Shown: positions 6,979 to 14,430 of the stretch, one piece after another | How the letters are laid out: each line of letters begins with the position of its first letter | Numbering within the stretch: the first letter of the stretch is position 1 | Assembly: GCA_900764925.1 (NCBI GenBank) | Contig: CAAFPW010000113.1 | Span: 1-20,711 of the forward strand | DNA length: 20,711 nucleotides | Reading direction: 5' to 3' | Source of the DNA: Fusobacteriaceae bacterium | GTDB taxonomy: Bacteria; Fusobacteriota; Fusobacteriia; Fusobacteriales; Fusobacteriaceae | Made by a program: the position numbers and the translations under genes | The notes under the pieces: generated by a model | The model's input: the letters and a program-made list of their open reading frames with translations, nothing else | Databases searched by the model: none | What the model was told of the DNA's origin: nothing

Positions 6979-8733
6979 ATGATAGAAAAAGAGTATGATC
7001 TTGTTGTAGTAGGAGGTGGAATTTCTGGTATATGTGCTGCTATAGCAGGAGCAAGAAAAGGACTTAAGACAGCTTTAATTAATAATCGTCCTGTATTAGG
7101 AGGAAATGCAAGTTCTGAAATAAAAATGCATATCTGTGGAGCTGATTATCATGGTAGTAAGCCTAATACCAGAGAAACAGGAATAATAGAAGAATTACTT
7201 TTAGCGAATAAAGCTGTTAATCCTCAAAATTCTTTTAGTATACTAGATACTATACTATGGGAAAAAACTAAATTTCAAAAAAATTTAGATTTGTATTTAA
7301 ATACACATTTATATTCAGTTGATGTTTTAGATAACAAAATAAATAAAATATTTTGTAATCAATTAACAACAGAAAAAGTATTTAGCTTTAATTCTAAATA
7401 TTTTGTTGATAGTACTGGTGATGGTTACTTGGGATTCTTATCAGGAGCAGAATACATGGTTGGAAAAGAAGGAAAATCAACTTTCAATGAAGAGCTTGCT
7501 CCAGAAGAATACCAAAATATAACTATGGGAAGTTCATTAATGTTCAAAGCTATTAAATTGGACAAAAAAGTTCCTTTTAAGAAACCAAGCTGGGCTAAAA
7601 CTTTTACAGAAGAAGATTTAAAATTTAGAGATCATTCTAATTTTGATTTTGGATATTGGTGGATAGAATTAGGAGGAGATAAACTCAATACTATAAGTGA
7701 TTCAGAAGAAATAAGAGATGAACTATTAAAAAGTGTTTTTGGAGTATGGGATCATATTAAAAATGGTGGAAATCATGGTGCTGATAATTATGTGTTAGAT
7801 TGGGTAGGATTTTTACCTGGTAAAAGAGAGAGTAGAAGATTATCTGGAGATTATGTTCTAAAAGAAAAAGATTTATTAGATGGTAAAGTTTTTGAAGATG
7901 CTGTTGCATATGGGGGATGGCCAATGGATATTCATGCAGTAGGTGGAATTGATAATAAAGAAGAGCCTACAAAATGGAATTGTAGTAATTTGTTATATTC
8001 TATTCCATATAGAGCTTTATATTCTAAAAATATTTCTAATCTCTTTATAGGAGGAAGAGCTATTAGTGCTTCACATGTAGCATTTAGTTCAACAAGAGTT
8101 ATGGCTACATGTGGTGTTATAGGGCAAGCTATTGGAACAGCAGCAGCACTTTGTAACGAAAAAAATATTGTTCCAAGAGAATTATTAAAAGATATATCAA
8201 CATTACAAAAAATATTAATAAAAGATGATTGTTATATACCAGGTCAAAGAGAAAAATTAGAAATTTATGATAATGCTCAAGTAGTAGCTTCATCATATAA
8301 ATTAGGATATGAACCAGAAAATGTAATTAATGGATGGCAACGTAATATTGGTAATGATATAAATATGTGGTCATCTACTAAGGAAGATAAAGAAAAGTAC
8401 ATTGAAATAATACTAGAAAGCGAAAAAGAGATAAATGAGGTTATTATTGATTTTAATTCAAATTTGTCTAGAGAAATAATGATAACTCAAGTACCTGGAA
8501 ATCAGAAAAATATTCTCAATGAATTACCTAGTGAATTGGTGAAAGATTATGTTTTAACTATTTTTGATAAAAATGATAAAATAGTTTATGAGAATAAAGT
8601 AATTGACAATATACAACGTCACAATATACATAACTTTAATAATTTAGTTGTAAAAAAAATAAGGGTAAAAGTTTTAAATACATATGGATCTGAAGAAGCT
8701 CAAATTTTTGATATAAAGGTTTATAAAAATTAG
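6979..8733 (+). CDS. FAD-dependent oxidoreductase (FAD_oxidored family)
   Basis: This 584-residue protein starts with an FAD Rossmann motif GGGISG (12-17). NNRPVLGGNASSE follows (about 35-47) and a later FVDSTGDGYL, both characteristic of the PF12831 FAD_oxidored family. The C-terminal part (about 440-584) looks like a separate beta-sandwich: YEPENVINGWQRN, a W near 361 positions after the Rossmann motif, and alternating strands, reminiscent of F5/8-type carbohydrate-binding folds. There is no signal peptide, so it is cytoplasmic. It is first in an operon with a sodium symporter and is controlled by a LacI-type repressor, so it probably oxidises or isomerises an imported sugar-like compound. 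The substrate is not identifiable. AGGAGGGG lies before ATG. Confidence 0.8.
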   Translation: MIEKEYDLVVVGGGISGICAAIAGARKGLKTALINNRPVLGGNASSEIKMHICGADYHGSKPNTRETGIIEELLLANKAVNPQNSFSILDTILWEKTKFQKNLDLYLNTHLYSVDVLDNKINKIFCNQLTTEKVFSFNSKYFVDSTGDGYLGFLSGAEYMVGKEGKSTFNEELAPEEYQNITMGSSLMFKAIKLDKKVPFKKPSWAKTFTEEDLKFRDHSNFDFGYWWIELGGDKLNTISDSEEIRDELLKSVFGVWDHIKNGGNHGADNYVLDWVGFLPGKRESRRLSGDYVLKEKDLLDGKVFEDAVAYGGWPMDIHAVGGIDNKEEPTKWNCSNLLYSIPYRALYSKNISNLFIGGRAISASHVAFSSTRVMATCGVIGQAIGTAAALCNEKNIVPRELLKDISTLQKILIKDDCYIPGQREKLEIYDNAQVVASSYKLGYEPENVINGWQRNIGNDINMWSSTKEDKEKYIEIILESEKEINEVIIDFNSNLSREIMITQVPGNQKNILNELPSELVKDYVLTIFDKNDKIVYENKVIDNIQRHNIHNFNNLVVKKIRVKVLNTYGSEEAQIFDIKVYKN

Positions 8734-8744
8734 GAGGAATTATA

Positions 8745-10205
8745 ATGAATATTATAGATTTAAGTGTTATATTAATATATTTTATTGGTTTATTATTTAT
8801 TGGATTCTATCTTTCAAGTAAAATTACTTCTGTTAGTGAAATGTTTTCAGCTGGTGGAAAATCTCCTTGGTGGATATCTGGAATTTCTAGTTATATGACA
8901 ATGTTTTCAGCTGGAACATTTGTTGTATGGGGGGGTATTGCTTATAGACAAGGTGTAGTCGCAATTGTTATTTCTATGATGTTTGGGGTAAGTGCTTTTA
9001 TTGCAGGATATCTTTTAGCAGGTAAATGGAAAGAAACAGGAGTTTCTTCAGCTACTGAATTTATAGAAAAGAAGTATGGACTTCCTGTTGTAAAAATGTA
9101 TACTATTTTATTAATGCTTACAAGAATTATAGGAGTTGCGGTAGCAATATATTCATTAGCTGTTTTAGTAACTTCATTAGTTCCGTTAGAGGAAGGAAAT
9201 ATTTTTAGAAATGATGTTACTGGAAATTTTAGTACTAATATAGCTATTTTAATAATAGGAATAGTAGTAGTTATTTATACTTTTTCAGGTGGTTTATGGG
9301 CAGTTATGGTAACTGATGTTATGCAATTTTTCGTATTAATGATATCTGTTATTTTTATGGTTCCTAGTATAATAGGAAAAGCTGGAGGAATTTCAAATGT
9401 TTTATCTTCTTTACCAGAAGGACATTTAAATTTATTAAGTTCCCCATATACTTTCTTTTTCTTAATTGGATGGGTTATTATACATGTATTTAAAATAGGT
9501 GGAGAATGGGCTTTTGTTCAAAGACATTTATGTGTAGAAACAGCAAAAGATGCTAAAAAAGCATCATATCTTTTTGGTGCTTTATATTTAGTAACTCCTG
9601 TTCTTTGGATGATTCCACCAATTGTATTTAAAGTAGTTAATTCTAATGTAAATCCAGAACAAGCTTATATATTAGCTAGTCAATATGCACTACCAACAGG
9701 AATGCTTGGATTAGTCATTGCAGCTATGTTATCGGCAACAGCAAGTATGGCTGACTCAGAATTAAATGTTTTTGCAGGAGCTTTGACATCATTATATAAT
9801 TCAAGTAAAAGTAATTCCTTAAGTGAAAAAGAATTATTAAATATTGGAAAAGTATTCACACTTTTAATAGGAGCTGTTATTGTTGGAACAAGTTTATTAA
9901 TTCCATATTTAGGTGGAGCAGAAAAGCTAATTATTTCTATAACAAGTTTATTCGTTGGTCCTATGGTACTTCCTACAATCTGGGCTCTTTTCTTTGAAAA
10001 TGTAACAGCAAAACATGCATATATTACTGTAATTGTAAGTGGAATTGCAAGTGCTATTTTAAAATTTTATTTGAAAAATTTCGAATTTTTCTCAACTAGA
10101 ATGCAAATAATGGATTTAATTTTTGGAATAGTATTTCCAGTATTAACATTGACAATTATAACTATGTTTCAAAAAGATTATAAAGTAGAAAAACAAAATA
10201 TATAA
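8745..10205 (+). CDS. Sodium:solute symporter (SSS family)
   Basis: This 486-residue integral membrane protein has about 13 hydrophobic helices. The SSS-family hallmarks are the early SAGGKSPWWISG/FSAGTFVVWGG region and the GGLWAVMVTDVMQFFVL signature (about 182-198). Such transporters couple sodium entry to uptake of sugars, sialic acids, carboxylates or amino acids. It is 11 nt after the FAD-oxidoreductase with its own AGGAGG, so the two are translationally close and surely one transcript. It presumably imports the substrate or inducer of the cassette. Family certain, substrate unknown. Confidence 0.92.
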   Translation: MNIIDLSVILIYFIGLLFIGFYLSSKITSVSEMFSAGGKSPWWISGISSYMTMFSAGTFVVWGGIAYRQGVVAIVISMMFGVSAFIAGYLLAGKWKETGVSSATEFIEKKYGLPVVKMYTILLMLTRIIGVAVAIYSLAVLVTSLVPLEEGNIFRNDVTGNFSTNIAILIIGIVVVIYTFSGGLWAVMVTDVMQFFVLMISVIFMVPSIIGKAGGISNVLSSLPEGHLNLLSSPYTFFFLIGWVIIHVFKIGGEWAFVQRHLCVETAKDAKKASYLFGALYLVTPVLWMIPPIVFKVVNSNVNPEQAYILASQYALPTGMLGLVIAAMLSATASMADSELNVFAGALTSLYNSSKSNSLSEKELLNIGKVFTLLIGAVIVGTSLLIPYLGGAEKLIISITSLFVGPMVLPTIWALFFENVTAKHAYITVIVSGIASAILKFYLKNFEFFSTRMQIMDLIFGIVFPVLTLTIITMFQKDYKVEKQNI

Positions 10206-10228
10206 TATAAAATTATAATAATCTATAA

Positions 10229-10264
10229 AAAGAGCTGAAGAGATTTTTATCTCTTTAGCTCTTT
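10229..10264. terminator. Bidirectional hairpin terminator
   Basis: AAAGAGCTGAAGAGAT (10229-10244) and ATCTCTTTAGCTCTTT (10249-10264) form a 16-bp stem with one mismatch and a TTTT loop, with A-runs before and T-runs after. It closes the symporter operon and, in reverse, the HxlR gene. Confidence 0.9.
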
Positions 10265-10270
10265 TTTATT

Positions 10271-10621
10271 TTACTCGCTACATTGAGGATTTGTCAATTC
10301 AAATCGTTCATCTATATTCTTTTCTCCCCACTCACACATGAGATCAAGAATCTGTTCTAAAGAACGTCCCTTTTCAGTAATACTGTACTCAACTCTAGGG
10401 GGTACTTCTGGATAGACTACCCGTTGTATAAGCCCATCACTTTCTAATTCTCTAAGTTGATTTGTTAAAGTTCGTTGAGAGACTTGAGTAATCTTTCGTA
10501 GAAGTTGGCTGAAACGTTGAGTTCCATCTTTGATAAGATATTCCAATATAAGAGGTTTACATTTTCCTCCAATCATTTTTAAAGTTACTTCCATTTCACA
10601 AGTCACTTGTATTTTTTCCAT
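10271..10621 (-). CDS. HxlR-family transcriptional regulator with an unusual cysteine
   Basis: This 116-residue MarR-like winged-helix protein of the HxlR/YodB type has FSQLLRKITQVSQRTLTNQLRELESDGLI as recognition helices and YSITEKGRSL as wing end. The start at 10621 has GGAGG 5-6 nt upstream; a longer frame beginning at 10651 lacks one. Cys8 occupies the redox Cys position seen in YodB/HypR/QorR-type sensors. A second Cys (C21, GGKCKP) replaces the Trp that is nearly invariant in the family motif GGKWxxxIL. Further Cys residues lie near the C-terminus. It is divergent from an SDR gene and probably represses that gene (and perhaps itself) in response to electrophiles, quinones or disulphide stress; the response is inferred. 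Confidence 0.88.
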   Translation of the reverse strand: MEKIQVTCEMEVTLKMIGGKCKPLILEYLIKDGTQRFSQLLRKITQVSQRTLTNQLRELESDGLIQRVVYPEVPPRVEYSITEKGRSLEQILDLMCEWGEKNIDERFELTNPQCSE

Positions 10622-10673
10622 ATTTTCCTCCAAAAGTATAGTTTTTTTCACTATATAAAAATTTTGTGCGTAC

Positions 10674-10702
10674 TTGTTGTATTATTAAAAGCAATATATA
10701 AT
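10674..10702 (+). promoter_or_regulatory. Promoter of the SDR gene
   Basis: TTGTTG (10674-10679), a 17-bp spacer and a perfect TATAAT (10697-10702). The predicted start is about 10709, giving a leader of about 67 nt that contains the palindrome at 10735. Confidence 0.6.
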
Positions 10703-10734
10703 GTAAGTATAACAAATTTTTATGAGTAATGCCA

Positions 10735-10751
10735 TACTATTTTATAGTAGT
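10735..10751. promoter_or_regulatory. Likely HxlR operator (YodB-box-like)
   Basis: TACTATTTTATAGTAGT has inverted TACTA/TAGTA arms. It closely resembles, from memory, the TACTATTTGTAAGTAGT box of the Bacillus HxlR-family repressor YodB. It sits in the SDR leader just before the ribosome site, where binding would block elongation. Confidence 0.55.
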
Positions 10752-10775
10752 ATTTAGAGGAGGTAATTGTAATAT

Positions 10776-11504
10776 ATGAAAAGAGTTGTTATTACTGGAG
10801 GAGCATCAGGAATTGGACGTCATTTAGCTATTGGATTTGCTCAACAGGGCTATGAGGTGTTTGCACTTGATAAGATAGAAACTACTTTTTTAGAAAAAAA
10901 TATCCATTTCTTACAAATGGATTTACAAGATGAAGTTCAGATTCAGAATTGTTTTAAAAATATAGTGGAAAAATATGGAGAGATTCATGTTTTAATTAAT
11001 AATGGTGCTATCAGTAAGTTCCATAAGCCAGTTTTTGAATTAACTACATATGAGTTTGATCAAGTGATTCAGACTAATTTGAGAGGGGCTTTTATATGTT
11101 GTAAAGAGTTTATTTCTCAACATAGTATGGGGTCTTATGGTAGAATTATCAATATTGCTTCTACTCGTTTTCATCAAAATGAAGCTGGATGGGAAGCATA
11201 TGGTGCTTCTAAGGGGGGATTGGTTTCGTTGACAAACAGCCTTTGTATCTCTTTATCTAACACTGGTATTACAGTAAATGCTGTTAGTCCTGGTTGGATT
11301 CAAGTGGAGGGATATGAGGAATTGACAGAGATTGATCATAAGCAGCATCCTTCTGGTCGTGTTGGAAAACCACAAGATATTGTAAATGCTTGTCTATTCC
11401 TATGTGATTCAGCTAATGATTTTGTGAATGGAACAAATCTTTTAGTAGATGGTGGAATGACTAAAAAAATGATCTATGAGGAAGCTTTTGATTTTAACTC
11501 ATAA
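10776..11504 (+). CDS. Short-chain dehydrogenase/reductase (classical SDR)
   Basis: This 242-residue protein has the classical SDR layout: glycine motif TGGASGIG (7-14), Asp32 after beta-2 (favours NAD(H)), NNGA (75-78), N101, S129 (NIAS), the active-site pair Y142/K146 (YGASK) and the PG motif SPGW (171-174). It oxidises or reduces a hydroxyl/carbonyl group. Substrate not determinable; 3-oxoacyl, sugar, steroid and aromatic alcohol substrates are all possible. GAGGAGG lies about 12 nt before ATG, a longer spacing than in neighbours. The gene is monocistronic, closed by the hairpin at 11515, and divergent from an HxlR regulator that probably controls it as part of a reactive-carbonyl or quinone response. 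Confidence 0.9.
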   Translation: MKRVVITGGASGIGRHLAIGFAQQGYEVFALDKIETTFLEKNIHFLQMDLQDEVQIQNCFKNIVEKYGEIHVLINNGAISKFHKPVFELTTYEFDQVIQTNLRGAFICCKEFISQHSMGSYGRIINIASTRFHQNEAGWEAYGASKGGLVSLTNSLCISLSNTGITVNAVSPGWIQVEGYEELTEIDHKQHPSGRVGKPQDIVNACLFLCDSANDFVNGTNLLVDGGMTKKMIYEEAFDFNS

Positions 11505-11514
11505 TAGAAAAGAT

Positions 11515-11561
11515 ATCTTAAATTGAAATCTAGGTGAAAAACTTAGATTTCAATTTAAGAT
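11515..11561. terminator. Long bidirectional hairpin terminator
   Basis: The arms 11515-11535 and 11541-11561 form a 21-bp stem with only one G-U wobble and a 5-nt loop (GAAAA). It lies between two convergent genes. The minus-strand exit lacks a strong T-run; the plus-strand exit has TTATAATATTTTT. Confidence 0.8.
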
Positions 11562-11590
11562 TTATAATATTTTTAGAGAAAGGTGATGGC

Positions 11591-12538
11591 TTATCTCTCT
11601 ATCTTTATACTTGGAAATTGTAAGTTTTTATATTTTTCAATCTTATCTTGTACAATTTTTCTATTCTCTTCAGTATAGAAACCACCCTGAGTAGCTTTTA
11701 TCTCTTCTAAATGGTGAGCACGCCCTTCATCAGTTGTTCTATCACGAGATAGTCCATCTTTAGCTATAACAAATTTCCACTCTCCATTTTCATCTTTTTC
11801 TAAATCTCCTCCAGCTCCACAAACTTGACATTCAATTGGCCAATAAGTTCCATCCCATTGAACCTCTCCTTTTATAAGGGCATTTGAATGACAATTAGGG
11901 CACCAACCAAATCCTTTATCTCCTAGCCACTCTCTCTTCTCAGGAGAAGTAAGAATAGCATCCATAATATTATTTCCTAATTTGTGAGCTCTTTTGATAA
12001 GATCATCATTTAAAAGACATTGAGCAGGTGCTGGAACCCTCTTAGCTAATATCATATCTACAACTTTTAATGATGTTGTAAACATAGTAGCAGCCATAGC
12101 TTCAAGAGCCATTGATTGCCATGAACGAGTAGAACCACCAACGGCTATTAATCCAGCAACAGGGAATTTTTGTTCAATAGCTCCAATTGCACTTAAAAAT
12201 GAAGTTTCATAGCTCAAATTTCTATGCATGAATTTTAAAAATGTTGCACTAGGCATTAAATCATATGTAGGAGCAGAGAAGATAATAGCATCTTGTTCTA
12301 AAAATACTTTCATAATCTCATCTTTATCATCTTTTTTAGTTAAAGTACAATCTACTTTTTTCCCCATAGACATTCCATGAGTACATACTGTACAACCAGT
12401 ACACTCCTCTATATGATAATCTTTTAAGTTTATCATAGTGATTTCAGCTCCTCTATCTTGACAAGCAAGTAGAGCTTCTTTTAATAGAATTTCACTATTT
12501 GAATTTTTTCTACCAGCAGTAATACCTAAAACTTTCAC
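11591..12538 (-). CDS. Flavodoxin-fold NAD(P)H:FMN reductase-like protein with Cys cluster and zinc ribbon
   Basis: This 315-residue protein starts with a flavodoxin/NADPH-dependent FMN reductase domain (MKVLGITAGRKNSNSE for phosphate binding of FMN; FSAPTYDLMPSATF at 87-100). It contains C46-x2-C49-x2-C52-x11-C64, resembling the 4Fe-4S motif of iron-sulfur flavoproteins (Isf). A C-terminal zinc-ribbon pair follows: C213-x2-C216 and C237-x2-C240. The start is GTG at 12536-12538 with AGGAG 8 nt upstream. The gene has its own MerR-type promoter and is the only gene between the MerR regulator and the terminator. It probably reduces quinone-like or conjugated aromatic substrates, or hands electrons to a partner. 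A role as the initiating ene-reductase for flavones, like Flavonifractor FLR, is possible but unproven from sequence. Confidence 0.75.
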   Translation of the reverse strand: MKVLGITAGRKNSNSEILLKEALLACQDRGAEITMINLKDYHIEECTGCTVCTHGMSMGKKVDCTLTKKDDKDEIMKVFLEQDAIIFSAPTYDLMPSATFLKFMHRNLSYETSFLSAIGAIEQKFPVAGLIAVGGSTRSWQSMALEAMAATMFTTSLKVVDMILAKRVPAPAQCLLNDDLIKRAHKLGNNIMDAILTSPEKREWLGDKGFGWCPNCHSNALIKGEVQWDGTYWPIECQVCGAGGDLEKDENGEWKFVIAKDGLSRDRTTDEGRAHHLEEIKATQGGFYTEENRKIVQDKIEKYKNLQFPSIKIER

Positions 12539-12550
12539 AAAACCAACTCC

Positions 12551-12582
12551 TTAAAATATTCTAATTTACAAGAATATTTTAA
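12551..12582. repeat. Perfect 12-bp inverted repeat over the -10 and start site
   Basis: TTAAAATATTCT (12551-12562) and AGAATATTTTAA (12571-12582) with an 8-nt gap. It spans the -10 and the predicted start of the flavodoxin-fold gene. Most of it lies upstream of or at the start site, so it is more likely a DNA-binding site than an RNA hairpin. Confidence 0.6.
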
Positions 12583-12606
12583 AGGTTAGGGTAACCCACA
12601 AGTCAA
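12576..12606 (-). promoter_or_regulatory. MerR-type promoter with 19-bp spacer
   Basis: On the minus strand, TTGACT (12601-12606) and TAAAAT (12576-12581) are separated by 19 bp. The inverted repeat GGTTA-GGG-TAACC (12584-12596) is centred in that spacer. An over-long spacer around a dyad is the hallmark of MerR-family-activated promoters. The -35 overlaps the stop codon of the merR gene. Confidence 0.82.
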
Positions 12607-13421
12607 GATTTTTTTACTGGTATTCTAAATATTTTAAAAAAGGAGTTATATTTTTCAGAAAATCTGTATGTACTTGGATCTTCTATGATCAGATCTCCTA
12701 TTACTATCAAACCATTATTTTCTATCCATTCTAAAAGCCTTTCTATACTTTTTGAATACTCCTCTTTTTTATCTGTATAGAGTATTGCATAGTCTGAAGT
12801 TGGAAAAATATAGGGATTTAAGTTTTCTACTTTATTGGAAATAAAGAATTTTTCAGGAGAAAATACTCTGTTTTCTAAATTTTGTTGAGATATTATAAAG
12901 CCAAAGGAGTATTTTTCAGTCCAAGTGACATCGTTGTATATATCATCAAGTTTTTTCATATTTACAACAGTTTCTTCTAAAGAGAAGCTATTTTGTGGAA
13001 GATAACTTCCATAACACTCTTCTAAGTGAGTAATAAAGGGGATTTCTTTTTTACTCTCTATCTCTTTTAAGGTTTTAAGAGAGTTTATACACTCAAGTAT
13101 TTTCTTTTCTTTTAAAAGTAATTCTGCAATTTCCAATCTATTTTGTTTTAATTTTTCCTGCATCTGCTCTATTGCTACTGAATAATTGGAATCTGTTAAG
13201 TATTCCTTTATCTCTTTAATAGAAAAACCAAGTTCACGTAGATATAGAATTGTTTTAAATTGTGCTAATTGCTCTCCAGAGTAGTATCTGTACCCATTTT
13301 CACCACGAAAAACAGGAGATATAATATTTTCATTCTCATAATGGAGTAGAGTATGCTTACTTACTTTTAAAATTTTTGCCATATCACTTATGGTACAATA
13401 GTTATCAATTATATATTTCAT
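12603..13421 (-). CDS. MerR-family regulator with effector-binding domain
   Basis: This 272-residue protein has an N-terminal MerR DNA-binding domain (TISDMAKILKVSKHTLLHYENENIISP, about 10-36, then NGYRYYS wing and LRELGFSIKEIKEYL). A coiled-coil dimerisation helix follows (about 80-125), then a BmrR/GyrI-like effector-binding domain (about 130-270, with YAILYT and LLEWIENNGLIVIGDLIIED). Such proteins bind hydrophobic drugs or aromatics and activate by untwisting long-spacer promoters. It lies 10 nt after the LysR stop on the same strand (AGGTGA site), so the two regulators are cotranscribed. Its likely target is the adjacent promoter at 12576-12606. Confidence 0.9.
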   Translation of the reverse strand: MKYIIDNYCTISDMAKILKVSKHTLLHYENENIISPVFRGENGYRYYSGEQLAQFKTILYLRELGFSIKEIKEYLTDSNYSVAIEQMQEKLKQNRLEIAELLLKEKKILECINSLKTLKEIESKKEIPFITHLEECYGSYLPQNSFSLEETVVNMKKLDDIYNDVTWTEKYSFGFIISQQNLENRVFSPEKFFISNKVENLNPYIFPTSDYAILYTDKKEEYSKSIERLLEWIENNGLIVIGDLIIEDPSTYRFSEKYNSFFKIFRIPVKKS

Positions 13422-13431
13422 ATGTCATCAC

Positions 13432-14313
13432 CTAATATAGACTTAAAAATTTTTCTAAAGCAGGATTACTATTATTCTTTTTCCAAAAAGCATAGATTTC
13501 AATATACTCATTTTCATCAATAAGAGGGATATAGACCAAATTTAAGTTATTTTTTAGAATAGAGGTTGTATATTCAGGAAGGATTGAGATTCCCATACCA
13601 ACTGATATCATGATAAGCATAGTCTCTATATCTGAAGATTCATATACAATATTTGGAATAAATCCCAACTCAATATATCTATCTAATATTTTTTCGCTAC
13701 CATCATTTTTCAAGTAATTTATTTTATTAACTATGAAAGATTCTTGTTTTAACTCCTCTCTAGATAGAAAACTTTTATGAGCTAAAGGATGGCCTTGATA
13801 AAGGACAGCAATTAGAGGAACTTTCTCAATCAGTTTTTTCTCAAAATTTGGATAGTTTTCTGATGAAAAGTCAAAGTCAAAAACCACATCATAACTATTT
13901 TTTTCTAGATTTTCATAGAGAGGAATAGGATCATTTCTCTCTAAAAACATAGATATATTTGGGTGATGTAATCTAAAGGAATGGATTTTTTGAGGAAATA
14001 GAGAGTGTTCATACCCTTTTATAAAGCCAATATTGAGATTTCCAAAAAAACCAGTAGCTGCAGCCTGAGTTTTAGATATAGCTTCCTTTGTTCTATTTAT
14101 AATAGCTTGAGCTTCCTCAATAAAAACAGTTCCTGCAGGAGTTAATTCTACTTTTCTTTTGGTACGATTGAATAGTTTTACTCCCAGCTGATCCTCCAAT
14201 GATTTTATCTGCTGAGTTACAGCAGTTTGAGAAATAAAATATTTTTCAGCTACTCTAGTAAAATTTAATAACTTAGCAACAGCTAAAAAATATTCCAATT
14301 GTTGTAAATTCAT
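13432..14313 (-). CDS. LysR-family transcriptional regulator
   Basis: This 293-residue protein has a typical LysR winged helix (1-60, LQQLEYFLAVAKLLNFTRVAEKYFISQTAVTQQIKSLE with LFNRTKRKVELTPAG). The effector domain is of full length (about 90-293, including VGMGISILPEYT). ATG at 14313 has AAGGAGAG upstream. It is divergent from the hydrolase/ene-reductase operon with overlapping -35 regions, the standard arrangement for a LysR activator of the neighbouring operon. A 20-bp palindrome sits on its own start site. The inducer is presumably the aromatic substrate of the operon (inference). Confidence 0.93.
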   Translation of the reverse strand: MNLQQLEYFLAVAKLLNFTRVAEKYFISQTAVTQQIKSLEDQLGVKLFNRTKRKVELTPAGTVFIEEAQAIINRTKEAISKTQAAATGFFGNLNIGFIKGYEHSLFPQKIHSFRLHHPNISMFLERNDPIPLYENLEKNSYDVVFDFDFSSENYPNFEKKLIEKVPLIAVLYQGHPLAHKSFLSREELKQESFIVNKINYLKNDGSEKILDRYIELGFIPNIVYESSDIETMLIMISVGMGISILPEYTTSILKNNLNLVYIPLIDENEYIEIYAFWKKNNSNPALEKFLSLY

Positions 14314-14327
14314 ATTATCTCTCCTTT

Positions 14328-14347
14328 TAATAAGTATTTACTTATTA
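14328..14347. promoter_or_regulatory. Perfect palindrome at the lysR start site
   Basis: TAATAAGTATTTACTTATTA has 9-bp perfect arms around TT. It overlaps the lysR -10 (TATAAT, 14344-14349 on the minus strand) and its predicted start. It is a likely autoregulatory binding site of the LysR protein or of the cotranscribed MerR. Confidence 0.65.
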
Positions 14348-14372
14348 TAAAACCTAAAAAATGAATTGGAAA
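14344..14372 (-). promoter_or_regulatory. Promoter of the lysR-merR operon
   Basis: On the minus strand, TTTCCA (14367-14372), a 17-bp spacer and a perfect TATAAT (14344-14349). Its -35 shares bases with the -35 of the opposing operon, so the two promoters probably interfere. Confidence 0.6.
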
Positions 14373-14395
14373 TATGCAAAAAATCTAATTATACT
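14366..14395 (+). promoter_or_regulatory. Promoter of the hydrolase/ene-reductase operon
   Basis: TTGGAA (14366-14371), an 18-bp spacer and TATACT (14390-14395). A second -10-like TATAAT follows at 14395 onward without a good -35. The imperfect -35 and long spacer fit a promoter needing an activator. Confidence 0.55.
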
Positions 14396-14430
14396 ATAAT
14401 TATATCACAAAAAATTATAAGGAGAAAGAT

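Noticed and set aside
6979..10205. Sialic-acid catabolic operon
   Set aside because: SSS transporters often carry sialic acid, but no nanA, nanE, nanK or sialidase gene is present, and the FAD enzyme is not a known sialic-acid oxidoreductase.
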